Source: Triparma columacea (Eukaryota > Sar > Bolidophyceae > Parmales > Triparmaceae). From it: a DNA stretch of 41,467 bases. The stretch lies in assembly GCA_030267965.1 (NCBI GenBank), contig BRYA01000578.1, forward strand, positions 1 to 41,467, given 5' to 3'. A program made the position numbers and the translations under genes. The notes under the pieces are model-generated. The model was not told the origin of the DNA and did not search any database. It saw only the letters and a list, made by a program, of their open reading frames with translations. Of the stretch, positions 32,665-41,467 are shown one piece after another. Positions within the stretch are counted from its first letter, which is position 1, and each line of letters begins with the position of its first letter.

Positions 32665-33819
32665 ATGGAATCTCAATCAGAGGTACGATCGTCACACAAT
32701 TCATCAGAGACCATAAATGTGGCAGTGCATAGTTGTGACGATCTGACAGACGGTCAGCAGTTGTGCTTCAACTGGGCTCTAGACAAAGACTGGGATCGCA
32801 TCAAGGGGTATGCCAAGGAAAATGGTCCTGAGGTTTTGTTAGGCGTTTATAAGGATGAGAATTTGACGGTAGTTTCAGTCCTCTCAATCGCCTCAAAACT
32901 CCAAAATGTTGAGTTGGTCAAGCTTACCCTAGAGGCTGGTTTCGACAACAAGGGAGCCATGTACATGGCCGCGATGATATCAATGCAGAATAGTGACAAT
33001 TCAACAATCTTGAGATTGCTCTTAGAACATGGACTTGACCCTAATATGGACCTACGAGTCGAAGAGTTGGAGGAAGGCCCTTCTAACCTTTTGATTCTTG
33101 CTGCTACTGCGGGCCACATTGATCAGGCCATAGCACTTCTCGATCATGGAGCAAATGTGAACAAGACAGTGGTTGACCCTGATGAAGGACTTGTTCTTTC
33201 ACCACTTACTTTTACTCTCTGTTATGGAGGACACGACATATGTAGGCTGTTTCTCACGCGTGGTGCTATTCCAACCACCAACGACATGTTTTATGTGTTT
33301 AATTTCTGCCTCAAAGCGTGCAAAGGAACACACCCTAACCTTAGTAGAGATGACGCAATAAAGATGTTCACAACATGCCTTCATCTCGGAAAGCCCGACT
33401 CCGACGTAGTTCGAGACAAATTCAATCATTTCAAGGACTACTATCGCGATCCTACGATCACCAACATCACGAAACATTACCTTCAAGGCCGTCCCTTCTG
33501 TTGCTTTGTTTGCGAGGCTCTAACTGCCAAGGGGCGCGACAAGCTCCATATGTGTCCCTGTCGCAACGTCGCTTACTGCTCGAGAGAGTGCCAGGTCAAG
33601 CACTGGAGGGAGCACAAGGTGCAATGCACGGGACCACTGAACGAAAGGGGGGAGAGTGAGGCAATGGTCAAGAAACGATCCAAGACAGGGAAGGGGACGA
33701 AGGATGGAGGAGCGGATGTGGGAGTAGCGGAAGGAGCAGGTGCGGGAGTAGCGGAAGGAGCAGTAGCGACGGGGAAGAAGGGGAAGAAGGGCAAGAAGGG
33801 TAGGGGTAAGAAGAAGTGA
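32665..33819 (+). CDS. Ankyrin-MYND zinc-finger protein, paralogue 3
   Basis: Single exon, 384 residues, start MESQSEVRSS. The layout is that of the paralogues at 23161 and 24756 but on the opposite strand: DDLTDGQQLCFNWALDKDWDRIKGYA, ankyrin-like repeats (about 60-240), then the MYND finger (CCFVCEAL, CPCRNVAYCSREC, HWREHKVQC). It shares CRNVAYC and QVKHW with paralogue 4, where 1 and 2 have CRTVAYC and QLKHW, so the copies group by arm. The C-terminal linker has a short duplication (GVAEGAGAGVAEGAVA) before the Lys-rich tail. Probably a protein-interaction adaptor; no enzymatic domain is visible. Confidence 0.9.
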   Translation: MESQSEVRSSHNSSETINVAVHSCDDLTDGQQLCFNWALDKDWDRIKGYAKENGPEVLLGVYKDENLTVVSVLSIASKLQNVELVKLTLEAGFDNKGAMYMAAMISMQNSDNSTILRLLLEHGLDPNMDLRVEELEEGPSNLLILAATAGHIDQAIALLDHGANVNKTVVDPDEGLVLSPLTFTLCYGGHDICRLFLTRGAIPTTNDMFYVFNFCLKACKGTHPNLSRDDAIKMFTTCLHLGKPDSDVVRDKFNHFKDYYRDPTITNITKHYLQGRPFCCFVCEALTAKGRDKLHMCPCRNVAYCSRECQVKHWREHKVQCTGPLNERGESEAMVKKRSKTGKGTKDGGADVGVAEGAGAGVAEGAVATGKKGKKGKKGRGKKK

Positions 33820-33974
33820 ACGAAACAATACAGTAATGCGGCGGCTGTAAGCAATTTTTCAGAATTCCGATGTACATGAAATTGCTTATTTTTAATTGCG
33901 ATTAGCGTGAGAATGAATAACTTCATATTTCTCAGATAAAACTTTCTCAGAGGCAGGAGGAACAGAGCACAGAT

Positions 33975-34125
33975 TTTGGGGTTGGTGTGGTGGCAGTTTT
34001 TGGTTGCGCATATTAGCACCTACACGACACTTCTGCCTAAGTGGAGTAGCTTTAAGGCTTTGTTGATCACTTTCACATCGTAATTTGCCGCTATAAACTT
34101 ACATTCGGGATAGGTTCGCTCAAAA
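33975..34125 (+). promoter_or_regulatory. Conserved promoter of MYND paralogue 4
   Basis: TATAAA at 34092-34097 lies about 30 bases before the ATG at 34126. The whole spacer from paralogue 3 (about 33,820 onward) is a near copy of the region upstream of paralogue 3, which shows the promoter was duplicated with the gene. Confidence 0.65.
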
Positions 34126-35265
34126 ATGGAATCACGATCAGAGAAACAATCTTCGTCACACAATTCATCAGAGACCACAATGTCTAGTTGGGACGATTTG
34201 ACAGATGGTCAGCAATTGTGCTTGAACTGGGCTCTAGACCAAGACTGGGATCGCATCAAGGGGTATGCCAAGGAACATGGTCCTGAGGTTTTGTTAGGCC
34301 TTTCTTCAGTGCTCGTTGATGGGGAAGGGAAGGCTTTTTCAGTCCTCTCAATCGCCTCAAAGCACGATAATGTTGAGATGGTCAAGCTTACCTTAGAGGC
34401 CGGCTTCAACAACAAGGAAGCCATGTACGCGGCCGCAGATTTATCAATGGAGAATAGTGACAATTCAACAATCTTGAGATTGCTATTTGAACATGGACTT
34501 GACCCTAATATGGACCTAGGAGTCGAAGGGGTAGAGGAAGACTTTTCCAACCTTTTGATGTCTGCTGTTCTTGTGGGACACATTGATCACGCCATAGCAC
34601 TTCTCGATCATGGAGCAAATGTGAACAAGACATTTGTTTCCCCTCATGGAGATGTTTATTCACCACTTGCTTTTACTTTCAGTTGTGGAGCACACGACTT
34701 CTTCGGGCTGTTTCTCACGCGCGGTGCTATTCCATCCACCAGCGATGTGCTTTATGTGTTTATGCATTGCCTCCACGCGTGCAAAGGAGGACACCCCAAA
34801 CTTAGTAGAGATGTCGCAATAAAGAAGTTCACAACATTTCTTCATCTCGGAAAGCCCGATTCCGACGTACTTCGAGACAAATTCAATTTAGCCGATCCTT
34901 CCAAAGTCGATCCTACAATCACCAACATCACGAAACATTACCTTCAAGGCCGTCCCTTCTGCTGCTTTGTTTGCGAGGCTCTAACTGCCAAGGGGCGCGA
35001 CAAGCTCCATATGTGTCCCTGTCGCAACGTCGCCTACTGCTCGAGGGAGTGCCAGGTCAAGCACTGGAGGGAGCACAGGGTGCAATGCACGGGACCGCTG
35101 AACGAGAAGGGGGAGAGTGAGGCGATGGTCAAGGGGAGGCACAAGACAGGGAAGGGAGCGGCGGCCGGAGCAACGGAGGGGGGAGTAGCGGAAGGAGCAG
35201 ATGCGACGGAGAAGAATGGCAAGAAGGGGAAGAAGGGCAAGAATGGTAGGGGTAAGAAGAAGTGA
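34126..35265 (+). CDS. Ankyrin-MYND zinc-finger protein, paralogue 4
   Basis: Single exon, 379 residues, start MESRSEKQSS. It has the shared WDDLTDGQQLC..WALDQDWDRIKGYAKEHGPEV opening, then a divergent patch (GLSSVLVDGEGKAFSV) where the others read GVYKDE or GVHKDE. Ankyrin-like repeats, the GKPDSDVLRDKF segment, the ITNITKHYLQGRPF lead-in and the MYND finger (CPCRNVAYCSREC, HWREHRVQC) are intact. The basic tail ends GKKGKNGRGKKK. Its stop lies 78 bases from the stop of the permuted ABC transporter on the other strand, so their 3' regions probably overlap. Confidence 0.9.
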   Translation: MESRSEKQSSSHNSSETTMSSWDDLTDGQQLCLNWALDQDWDRIKGYAKEHGPEVLLGLSSVLVDGEGKAFSVLSIASKHDNVEMVKLTLEAGFNNKEAMYAAADLSMENSDNSTILRLLFEHGLDPNMDLGVEGVEEDFSNLLMSAVLVGHIDHAIALLDHGANVNKTFVSPHGDVYSPLAFTFSCGAHDFFGLFLTRGAIPSTSDVLYVFMHCLHACKGGHPKLSRDVAIKKFTTFLHLGKPDSDVLRDKFNLADPSKVDPTITNITKHYLQGRPFCCFVCEALTAKGRDKLHMCPCRNVAYCSRECQVKHWREHRVQCTGPLNEKGESEAMVKGRHKTGKGAAAGATEGGVAEGADATEKNGKKGKKGKNGRGKKK

Positions 35266-35343
35266 ACGAAACAATCAAAGCAAACACTGACAGTGCAAAC
35301 CTACAATTAATTAACGCTCTTGCATTATACCCCAAAACATTTC

Positions 35344-38300
35344 CTAAGCCTTCTCCTCCGCCCCCTTCCCCTTGACCTTAACCCACTCGCCTTCCTTCTT
35401 CACTTCCATCCCGTCAATCTTCGTCTGAAGCTCCATTAGCCTAAACAGCCTAACACACGCTCGTTTCGCCTTATCCTTGTCGCCCACCCCCTGCATCGCC
35501 GCACCTAACCCGAACAAGGCGAACATAAGCGCAAAGAGAGCGACCAGGAAGTCGCTGAACCCGAAGGAACCAGGGTAACGACGGAGAAGCTCACCACCGG
35601 CCCAGAAATCCAGAGCGTTTACCATCTGCTGGATGAACATCGAAGAACCAGCAGTTAAACCAGTGATCATGCTAATTTGGAACAGTTGAGAATTAGACAT
35701 GGCTCGCAAGTACTTCACGAATTTCTGCATTCTCTATTACTCACCTCTTCTTACACTTCCCCCGAACCCTTGTGTCACGGAGGTACGAGCCGTGCAGCTG
35801 CTCTTGCAGCTCAAGCGCGTATACGGTGCGGATGTTGGTGAAGACCTCCGCGAGGACGTTGCCGCCGGAGCTTCGAACAAGCAGGGACACGGTTAGCTTG
35901 CTGAGGCTATTGACCTGAAACGAACCAATCCGAGCCAAATATCTCACCTGCTGGTATCCTCTTTCTCGTCGAGACCGAGGGTCATCTTCATCTCGATCTC
36001 CGTCGCGTAGGCCATGATGGGGAGGGTCGCAATGGAGATGAGGGTGAGAGGCCACATAAACACGAAGGAAATTATGACACCGGTGAGGACGGATGCAAGA
36101 GACAGCAGGAGCGTGGTGACAGGGGTTAGGGAGAAATCCTTAACGAGAGTCGCGTCGGAGGCTAGTTGCGAAGTCGTTTTGCCAACGGGATGAACATCGT
36201 GGTAAGCGGGCTCGAGGGAGCAGAGCTTGCGAAAAGCCTTATCACGAACGCGCTTGCTGATGTTCTCTGCAACCTTCCCGCCCCCCCAAAGCAACGATGT
36301 GTAGCCAACGAAGCAAGCCCCAATGAGGCCGGCCCAGTAGCCAGCGATGCGGTAGGAGAAGTTCTCCATATCCGTAGCCTCGGCATCAAAGTAGGCGCTG
36401 CAGGAAGGGTAGACCGCGCCGATACCGGCAGGGAAGCCGGAGTTGGGGACATTGAGCGTCGCAGGGGTGCAGCTGTATACGACGCGAAAGAGGAGCTCTA
36501 TCATAAGAGCGAACAGCCAGCCCCAGAAGGGAAAGACTAGACCACTCAAGCACGCGCCAAGTAACGTCAGGACGAGCCACTTGCCGTCCTTCTGGCGCAT
36601 GAAAGACCGAGCTTGCGCCCTGAACTCCTTCCCCGTCATCTCATCTCCCTCTCCCTGGTCTTCACCCTCCCCATCATCATCAACCCCCTTTTCTTTCTCA
36701 TTAATGACGTTCCCCTCTGCCTCGTTGACCTCTCTCTCCTCGACATTGATAAGGTTAATGAGCTTCGCATACGCCCCCCCTCTCGCGACCAGCTCATCGT
36801 GCTCGCCGTACTCGCAAAGCTTGCCGTCTTTCAAAACGGCGATCTCATCGGCGTCACGAATTGTGGACAGGCGATGGGAAACGACGACCACTGTCATCTG
36901 ACCGTCCGATATGATCTTGGAGAGAGCTTCCTGGACAACGGCTTCGGACGTAGAGTCGAGGGCGGAGGTAGGCTCGTCGAGAAGGAGGATGTCAGGCTTG
37001 GAAATCAGAGCACGCGCAATGGCAATACGCTGCTTCTGGCCGCCTGAGAGCTGGGGTGCGAGCGAGGTGGGAGCAAAGCCAACAACGGGTCGTGAGCAAT
37101 TTGCGAGGGAGCTGTTTCATCGGCACGCACACCGCTCACCTGCGTCGTCTCAGAACACGCCGTGTCGTACTTGAGAGGGAGCTTCTCTATGAAACCCCGA
37201 GCATTTGAAGCTTCGCACGCCGCTACAACCTCCTCCATCGTTGCCGTAGGATTGCCCAGGAGGATGTTCTCCTTTATGGTATAGTCGAAAAGCCTGGGCT
37301 CCTGTCCCACCATGGCCACTTTGGAGCGAAGCTCGGAGAGGTTGACGGTCGAGATATCGGCGTTTTGGATTCGTACGCTCCCGTTCAGCGGGTCGTAGAA
37401 GCGGGAAAGGAGGGATATGCACGTCGACTTTCCGCACCCTGAGCCACCGACAAGAGCAACAGTCCTACCTTTCTCGATCCCTAGGTTGAAGTCGGAGAGG
37501 ACAGTCATACCAGGACGGCTTGGGTACTCGAAAGATACGTTCCTGAACTCGATCTCATACGCCTTCCCCTTGACTATGTTCGTCCCCACAACAGGGTTGG
37601 CAAGAAGCTGCAGGTTGGAAGAAGATGTGTTTGGCGTTGAATCTGCGTTGGTGAGCGGAGAGATTGAGCGAGCGAAAAAATGATAAGCAGTAAGGTAAGA
37701 GAATTTGTTTAACCCCCGTTTCCTCCCTATCTCACCTCTCTCCAAGTGCTTGTGTTGTTGCGTGTACAGCTCCTCATAGAGCCCTCCATTCGCAAGGAGT
37801 TCTTCGTGCGTTCCACTCTCGACCACCCTTCCCTCATTGACTGCCACGATAACGTCAGCGTTGCGGATGGTCGAGAGCCTGTGCGCGATGACAAAAGTCG
37901 TCGCCCTGCTCGCCTCGAGTACGGAGTCGATCGCACCCTGGACCTGGCGCTCGCTCTCAGCGTCAAGGGCGCTGGTGGCTTCGTCGCAGACTAGGATTTT
38001 AGGGTCCTTTACGAGGGCACGAGCGATGCAAATGCGCTGCTTTTGGCCTCCAGATAGCTGGGCTGCGACGGAAGGCGCAACGCGCGAAAGGGTCGGGGAA
38101 ATGTGTGAGAATGTCACACACAGAAATTCGTAACATGTGCTTATAATGTAGTGTAAGTCGTTGACGCGTCAATTCTCACCTCCTCCTCCCTCCCCGCAGT
38201 TGGTGTTGTATTGCGCAGGGAATGCGCTAATGAAATCGTGAGCGTTGGCAAGTCTGGCAGCGTTGATTATCTCGTCCTCGCTGACCCCTATCCCGCAAGC

Positions 38301-39972
38301 TCCGTTGGCAATGTTCTCGGTAATAGTGGTGTTGAAAAGAACAGGCTCTTGGGATATTAAGGAGACGGCCTTGCGAAGCTCAGAGACGTTCATCTTCTTA
38401 ATGTTGACACCGTCGAAAAGGATCACACCAGCATCAGGGTCGTAAAAGCGGGCAAGAAGCTGGACTATCGTTGATTTGCCGCAACCGGAAGGTCCGACGA
38501 AGGCGACGGTTTTTCCTGGCTCGATGGCGAGCGAGAAGTTGTCGAGGACTTTTACGCTGGGGCGAGAGGGGTAGGAGAACGTGACGTTTACGAACTCGAT
38601 TGTCGGTACCTGAACCACCCCTTTGCCTCCCTCATCGGAGGAGGAGGTATCGATCTCAAACCCCTTCTTTACTTTCGCGACGACGCTAGTCCTCAGGTTG
38701 ACGTCGATTCCCTTTTCCTTGTCGATAACATCTATCGCTGGTTTGATAGCCTCCGTCGCGTTACCAAGCGCCTCCAGCCACGTTCCTATCTGCCCTGCTC
38801 CCTGGCCTGCGAATGCTACGCCGAGGAGGGCGGAGAACACCTTCTGAGCGGATATTTTGCAGGGACTGGCGTACTCGGAGACGTTCGTGTTGGCGGGGGA
38901 GCAGCTGGAACCGGTCCTCATCTCTTCGTATATTAAGTACGCACCGTAGAGGGTGAGGACAAGGTACATGGCTATGAAGGACCCGAACAAACAGCCGTTC
39001 GCGAGGCCGGCGTTGAAGCCGCGCTTCACCCCAACCTTCTTGGCCTTTTCTGTCTTCTCCTCGTACTCCCCGACGAAGTGCCCGGCGGCGTCGAGGGAGA
39101 GAATGGTCTTGAGGTTCGTGAGAGTCACGTATGCGACGTTGCCGGCCTTGGAGTAGTCCTCAACGGAAGCCTTCTTGGCAGTCTGGTTTACCTTAACAAG
39201 CCAGAATCCGCTGGCGGCGAGCATGGGGATGCACGCGAGGGACACGAGGGTCACCTGCCACGTGAAGTAAAACGCAACTCCTATCCCCCCGATGGCCATG
39301 GTGGAGAACTGGATGCCCTGCCCCATCTTCAAGCCGACGGCTCTACGATAAGACGAGCAGGTCTCCTGGATGAGGGAGGGTAAGTCCCCGACCTTAGTCT
39401 TGTCGAAATACTCCATGTCCTGGGCAAGGAGGGCAGAGAGCCAGGCTGAACGCAAATTGTGGGTGAGCTTGTCCGCGCTGGCTTCGAAGCAAAGGGTCTG
39501 CACACCACCAGCAACCAGGCCTATCGCTCCAGCAACAATGAAGGAGTAGACGGTGGTATTGACGTCAGAGGCCGAGTTTGCGCCACCAGCAGCAATGGAA
39601 TCAAAAGCGGAGGCGAATATGTAGGCTAGGGCGGGGTAGATCAGACCATTGACTGGGGAGTGACACGGGGAGGGGATTGGGAGGGGATTTGCAGAATGAG
39701 GCGGAGGTGTGTGAAAGGTTGGTTAGAGTACGGCGTTGAGGTAGGAAGGGCTTCACAGTGGGACAACAGAGACGTTTTAACGAGTCATAGTCAGAAAATA
39801 TAGAAGAAGATGTGAGTCGGACATTTTCATATTTTTCATGGAATAACACCAACTGTATGTGCAAGCGTTACACAACGTCATCCTTGTCCTCACCAATGGC
39901 TGCAATGACACCAACCGCAGTTACAGCCATCTGACCGCTGCTCGCAAAGCGATAGAGGTTGAAAAAAGACAT
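35344..39972 (-). CDS. ABCB-type transporter with permuted order TMD-NBD-NBD-TMD
   Basis: Model: exons 39972-39894, 39652-38180, 38062-37736, 37642-37140, 37050-35948, 35900-35745 and 35671-35344, phases 1, 1, 1, 0, 2, 2, giving 1322 residues. TMD1, about 1-340, begins [14 protein letters not shown] like P-glycoprotein. NBD-a: A-loop FSYPSRP, Walker [10 protein letters not shown] (about 412), signature LSGGQKQR (about 520), Walker [18 protein letters not shown]-b follows directly after a 30-residue linker: [16 protein letters not shown] (about 689), LSGGQKQR (about 796), [15 protein letters not shown]. Then an acidic linker and TMD2 (about 885-1270), ending LFRLMELQ...[12 protein letters not shown] with stop and no third NBD. 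Usual full transporters are TMD-NBD-TMD-NBD. Both NBDs have an intron just before the signature. Exons 5-7 have short introns (47 and 73 nt) that are less sure. Exports hydrophobic compounds or lipids in known relatives. Confidence 0.8.
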
Positions 39973-40447
39973 GAGAGAAAATGGATTGAAAAGTTAAAAT
40001 TTTCACTCATTTGGCCATGATAAATGCGAAGGCAACCAGTTGGGAGTGAGGTCAAGGCACTTGGAATTATTAGACGCGGTGTTGTATAGTAGGTACTTGC
40101 TCCTGACGGTCTTTTAGACATATTCGAAGTGTTGTTTAAAGGATTGGAATGTTGGGTTGAAAATAATGTTTGATAACCATGTTTGATCACAAACGATAAC
40201 CCTTAAACCAGTGCTTAGAGAACTCCAAACTGTCACTCTAGGTATTGTGTCTGTGTCTTAATCAAATCCCCCATTTCACGTCCATCCCCCATTTCGCGTC
40301 GTTTGTGGATTTTCTTGATTCGTACATGCGGGCACACTGGCAGAGTTTCAACATCCCTCTTTCAGTCCCTCACGACGTATCATTCCGCGCCCCGGCTCCC
40401 AAACCCCCTCTCATTCATTAATGTTGGCGGCGAGGTAGTTGGGGAAG
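39973..40447. other. Intergenic region, nothing recognised
   Basis: About 475 bases between the start of the permuted ABC transporter and the stop of the BspA-repeat gene, both on the minus strand. It should contain the ABC promoter. I see no TATA box, RNA gene or repeat I can support. A short direct repeat ccccatttc(a/g)cgtc occurs twice near 40,268-40,300. Confidence 0.5.
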
Positions 40448-41467
40448 TTACACTGAGGTGCAATTGTTTTGGCCCTCTACGTACTCTCCGGAGCCAGAGG
40501 TGGTACCGGCAGGGCATTCAATGCATTTTCCGTTAGTGTCGGGTACCAGATTAGTTGTTGGTTGGCCGGAGCCAACGAACATGCCACCAAAATCGTCGAC
40601 TTTGCATATGTTCCAGACTGTGACGTCCTGGTTGAAGTCATATGCGTTACTGCGTTTAAATCAAGGCCGAGTAAAGATGCGCGAGATGAGATTTGCGTGT
40701 GTGAATGTCAGAATGAGAAGCAAGTGTATTACTTAAAACAGAAAGCTACAAGGATAGCACGCAAACCACGAAGACCTCCCCTCCAAAGCATCTCTCAATA
40801 CTCACTAGAACATATCAGACATGTCAGTGACACTCGAGACATCCCAACTCCCAATATCCTGGTTGAAGGCATAAGCGCCACTGCGTTGAATTTGATATCG
40901 AGTGATGATGTGCGAGATGAGATTTGCGTGTGCGCGTGTGTGAATGTTAGAATGAGAAGCGAATATATTATTTAAAATGGAATGTGACAAAGATACCACT
41001 AAGACCTCCTCTCCAAAGCATCTCTCAATACTCACTAGAACATGGCATACATGTCAGTGACACTCGAGACGTCCCAACTCCCAATATTCTGGTTAAAATC
41101 ATATGCGCCACTGCGTTGAATGCAAGGCCAAGTGGAGATGTGCGAGATGAAATTTGCGTGTGCGTTTGTGAATGTTAGAATGAGAAGCGAGTGTATTATT
41201 CAAAATAGAATGCAGCTAAGATAGCACGCAAACCACAAAGACCTCATCTCCAAAGCATCTCTCAATACTCACAGGAACATATACGCCATGTTATTGACAC
41301 TGGAGACATCCCAACTCCCAATATCCTGGTTGAAGTCATAAGCGCCTCTGCGTTGAATTCAAGGCCGAGTGGTGATGTGCGAGATGAGATTTGCGTGTGC
41401 GTGTGTGAATGTTAGAATGAGAAGCGAGTATATTACTTAATATAGAATGCAGCAAAGGTAACACGCA
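40448..41467 (-). CDS. BspA-like (DUF285) leucine-rich-repeat protein, 3' part, one repeat per exon
   Basis: The gene enters from the right edge. Visible exons: 41347-41273, 41110-41036 and 40880-40806 (each exactly 75 nt, phase 2 to phase 2) and the last exon 40649-40448. Each 75-nt exon encodes one 25-residue repeat of the form GAYDFNQDIGSWDVSSVT.M..MF, the DUF285/BspA pattern found in surface proteins of many heterokont algae. The last exon has a diverged repeat (NAYDFNQDVTVWN) and a tail with CIECPAGTTSGSG, similar to Cys-rich growth-factor-receptor-like ends, then stop TAA. Tyr/Phe-Asn-Gln-Asp repeats stack as a solenoid for adhesion or binding. Signal peptide and total length lie outside the window. 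Confidence 0.85.
40650..41467 (-). repeat. Tandem array of exon+intron units, about 235 bp each
   Basis: Three full units and part of a fourth, each a 75-nt exon plus a 155-162-nt intron. The introns are also near copies: they start gtgagtattgagagatgc, hold cacacgcaaatctcatctcg in the 3' half and end with ttcaacgcag. Copying of exon and intron together, with symmetric phase 2, lets units be added or lost without shifting the frame. The array continues beyond the window. Confidence 0.9.

Larger units (their letters stand above)
23037..35280. repeat. Inverted pair of tandem duplications (ankyrin-MYND cluster)
   Basis: Left arm about 23,050-26,110 (two genes, minus strand) and right arm about 32,390-35,280 (two genes, plus strand) carry the same genes, promoters and 3' flanks in opposite orientation. 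They are separated by about 6.3 kb holding four unrelated genes. Shared non-coding marks include the 3' flank (gccgccgcattactgtattg, inverted on the right) and the segment attagcgtgagaat upstream of the promoters. Copies within an arm share MYND variants. Confidence 0.85.

Noticed and set aside
23037..35280. Transposon explaining the inverted MYND arms
   Set aside because: No transposase, reverse transcriptase, terminal repeats or target duplications were seen.
35901..35947. A 33-nt intron ending at the first AG (35915)
   Set aside because: That acceptor creates an in-frame stop; the next AG (35901) gives a 47-nt intron and an open frame that matches the ABCB pattern.
35344..39972. Reading the ABC locus as two separate half-transporters
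   Set aside because: The second piece would begin inside an NBD with no start codon or promoter, while the phase-1 intron between the NBDs joins them cleanly.
40448..41467. CRISPR array in the regular repeat/spacer pattern
   Set aside because: Repeats are 75-nt coding exons with splice sites in a eukaryotic genome, and the 'spacers' are near copies of each other.

Overview
The window is nuclear DNA of a eukaryote. Almost every gene is cut by short GT-AG introns (about 45-400 nt, donors mostly GTGAGT or GTAAGT), genes lie on both strands with no operons, and the proteins are eukaryotic types: START-domain membrane protein, AlkB/SRA/Tudor fusion, ankyrin-DHHC palmitoyltransferase, MYND-ankyrin proteins, MRS2 and ABCB transporters, mitochondrial IF-3. 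The mix (BspA/DUF285 repeat proteins, multi-START membrane proteins, opine-dehydrogenase-like enzyme, compact GC-rich introns) suggests a unicellular heterokont alga such as a bolidophyte/Parmales species. This is a judgement from gene content, not a search result. I built gene models by hand by requiring matching intron phase and an open frame across every junction; splice sites are predictions.

Layout. 1-600: three runs of simple repeats. 707-6325 (-): START/multi-pass membrane protein whose 5' end is a chain of 33-nt mini-exons. 7251-8303 (+): unrecognised gene, then a 3-N assembly gap. 8354-10793 (-): type II membrane glycosyltransferase, divergent from 10943-13367 (+), a TAP/TAPL-like half ABC transporter. 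13605-14367 (-): EMAPII-type tRNA-binding protein. 14368-15049: AT-rich spacer. 15050-17918 (-): ankyrin-DHHC palmitoyltransferase, divergent from 18379-23036 (+), a 1410-residue protein with an AlkB dioxygenase, an SRA (YDG) methyl-DNA reader and three Tudor-like domains. 23161-35265: four ankyrin-MYND paralogues, two on each strand, as inverted pairs with conserved promoters around four unrelated genes: MRS2-like Mg transporter, a second tRNA-binding-like protein, mitochondrial IF-3 and an opine-dehydrogenase-like enzyme. 35344-39972 (-): an ABCB-type transporter with the unusual order TMD-NBD-NBD-TMD. 40448 to the right edge (-): 3' part of a BspA/DUF285 repeat protein in which each 25-residue repeat is one 75-nt exon.

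Two themes stand out. First, whole exon+intron units have been copied in tandem (33-nt mini-exons at 5.2-6.0 kb; 75-nt repeat exons at 40.6-41.5 kb), always with symmetric phase so the frame is kept. Second, domains are shuffled in ways I do not know from described proteins: AlkB-SRA-Tudor, and the permuted ABC transporter. The AlkB-SRA-Tudor protein is the best candidate for a new biological system, a possible methyl-DNA-directed oxidative demethylase or repair enzyme that also reads chromatin.
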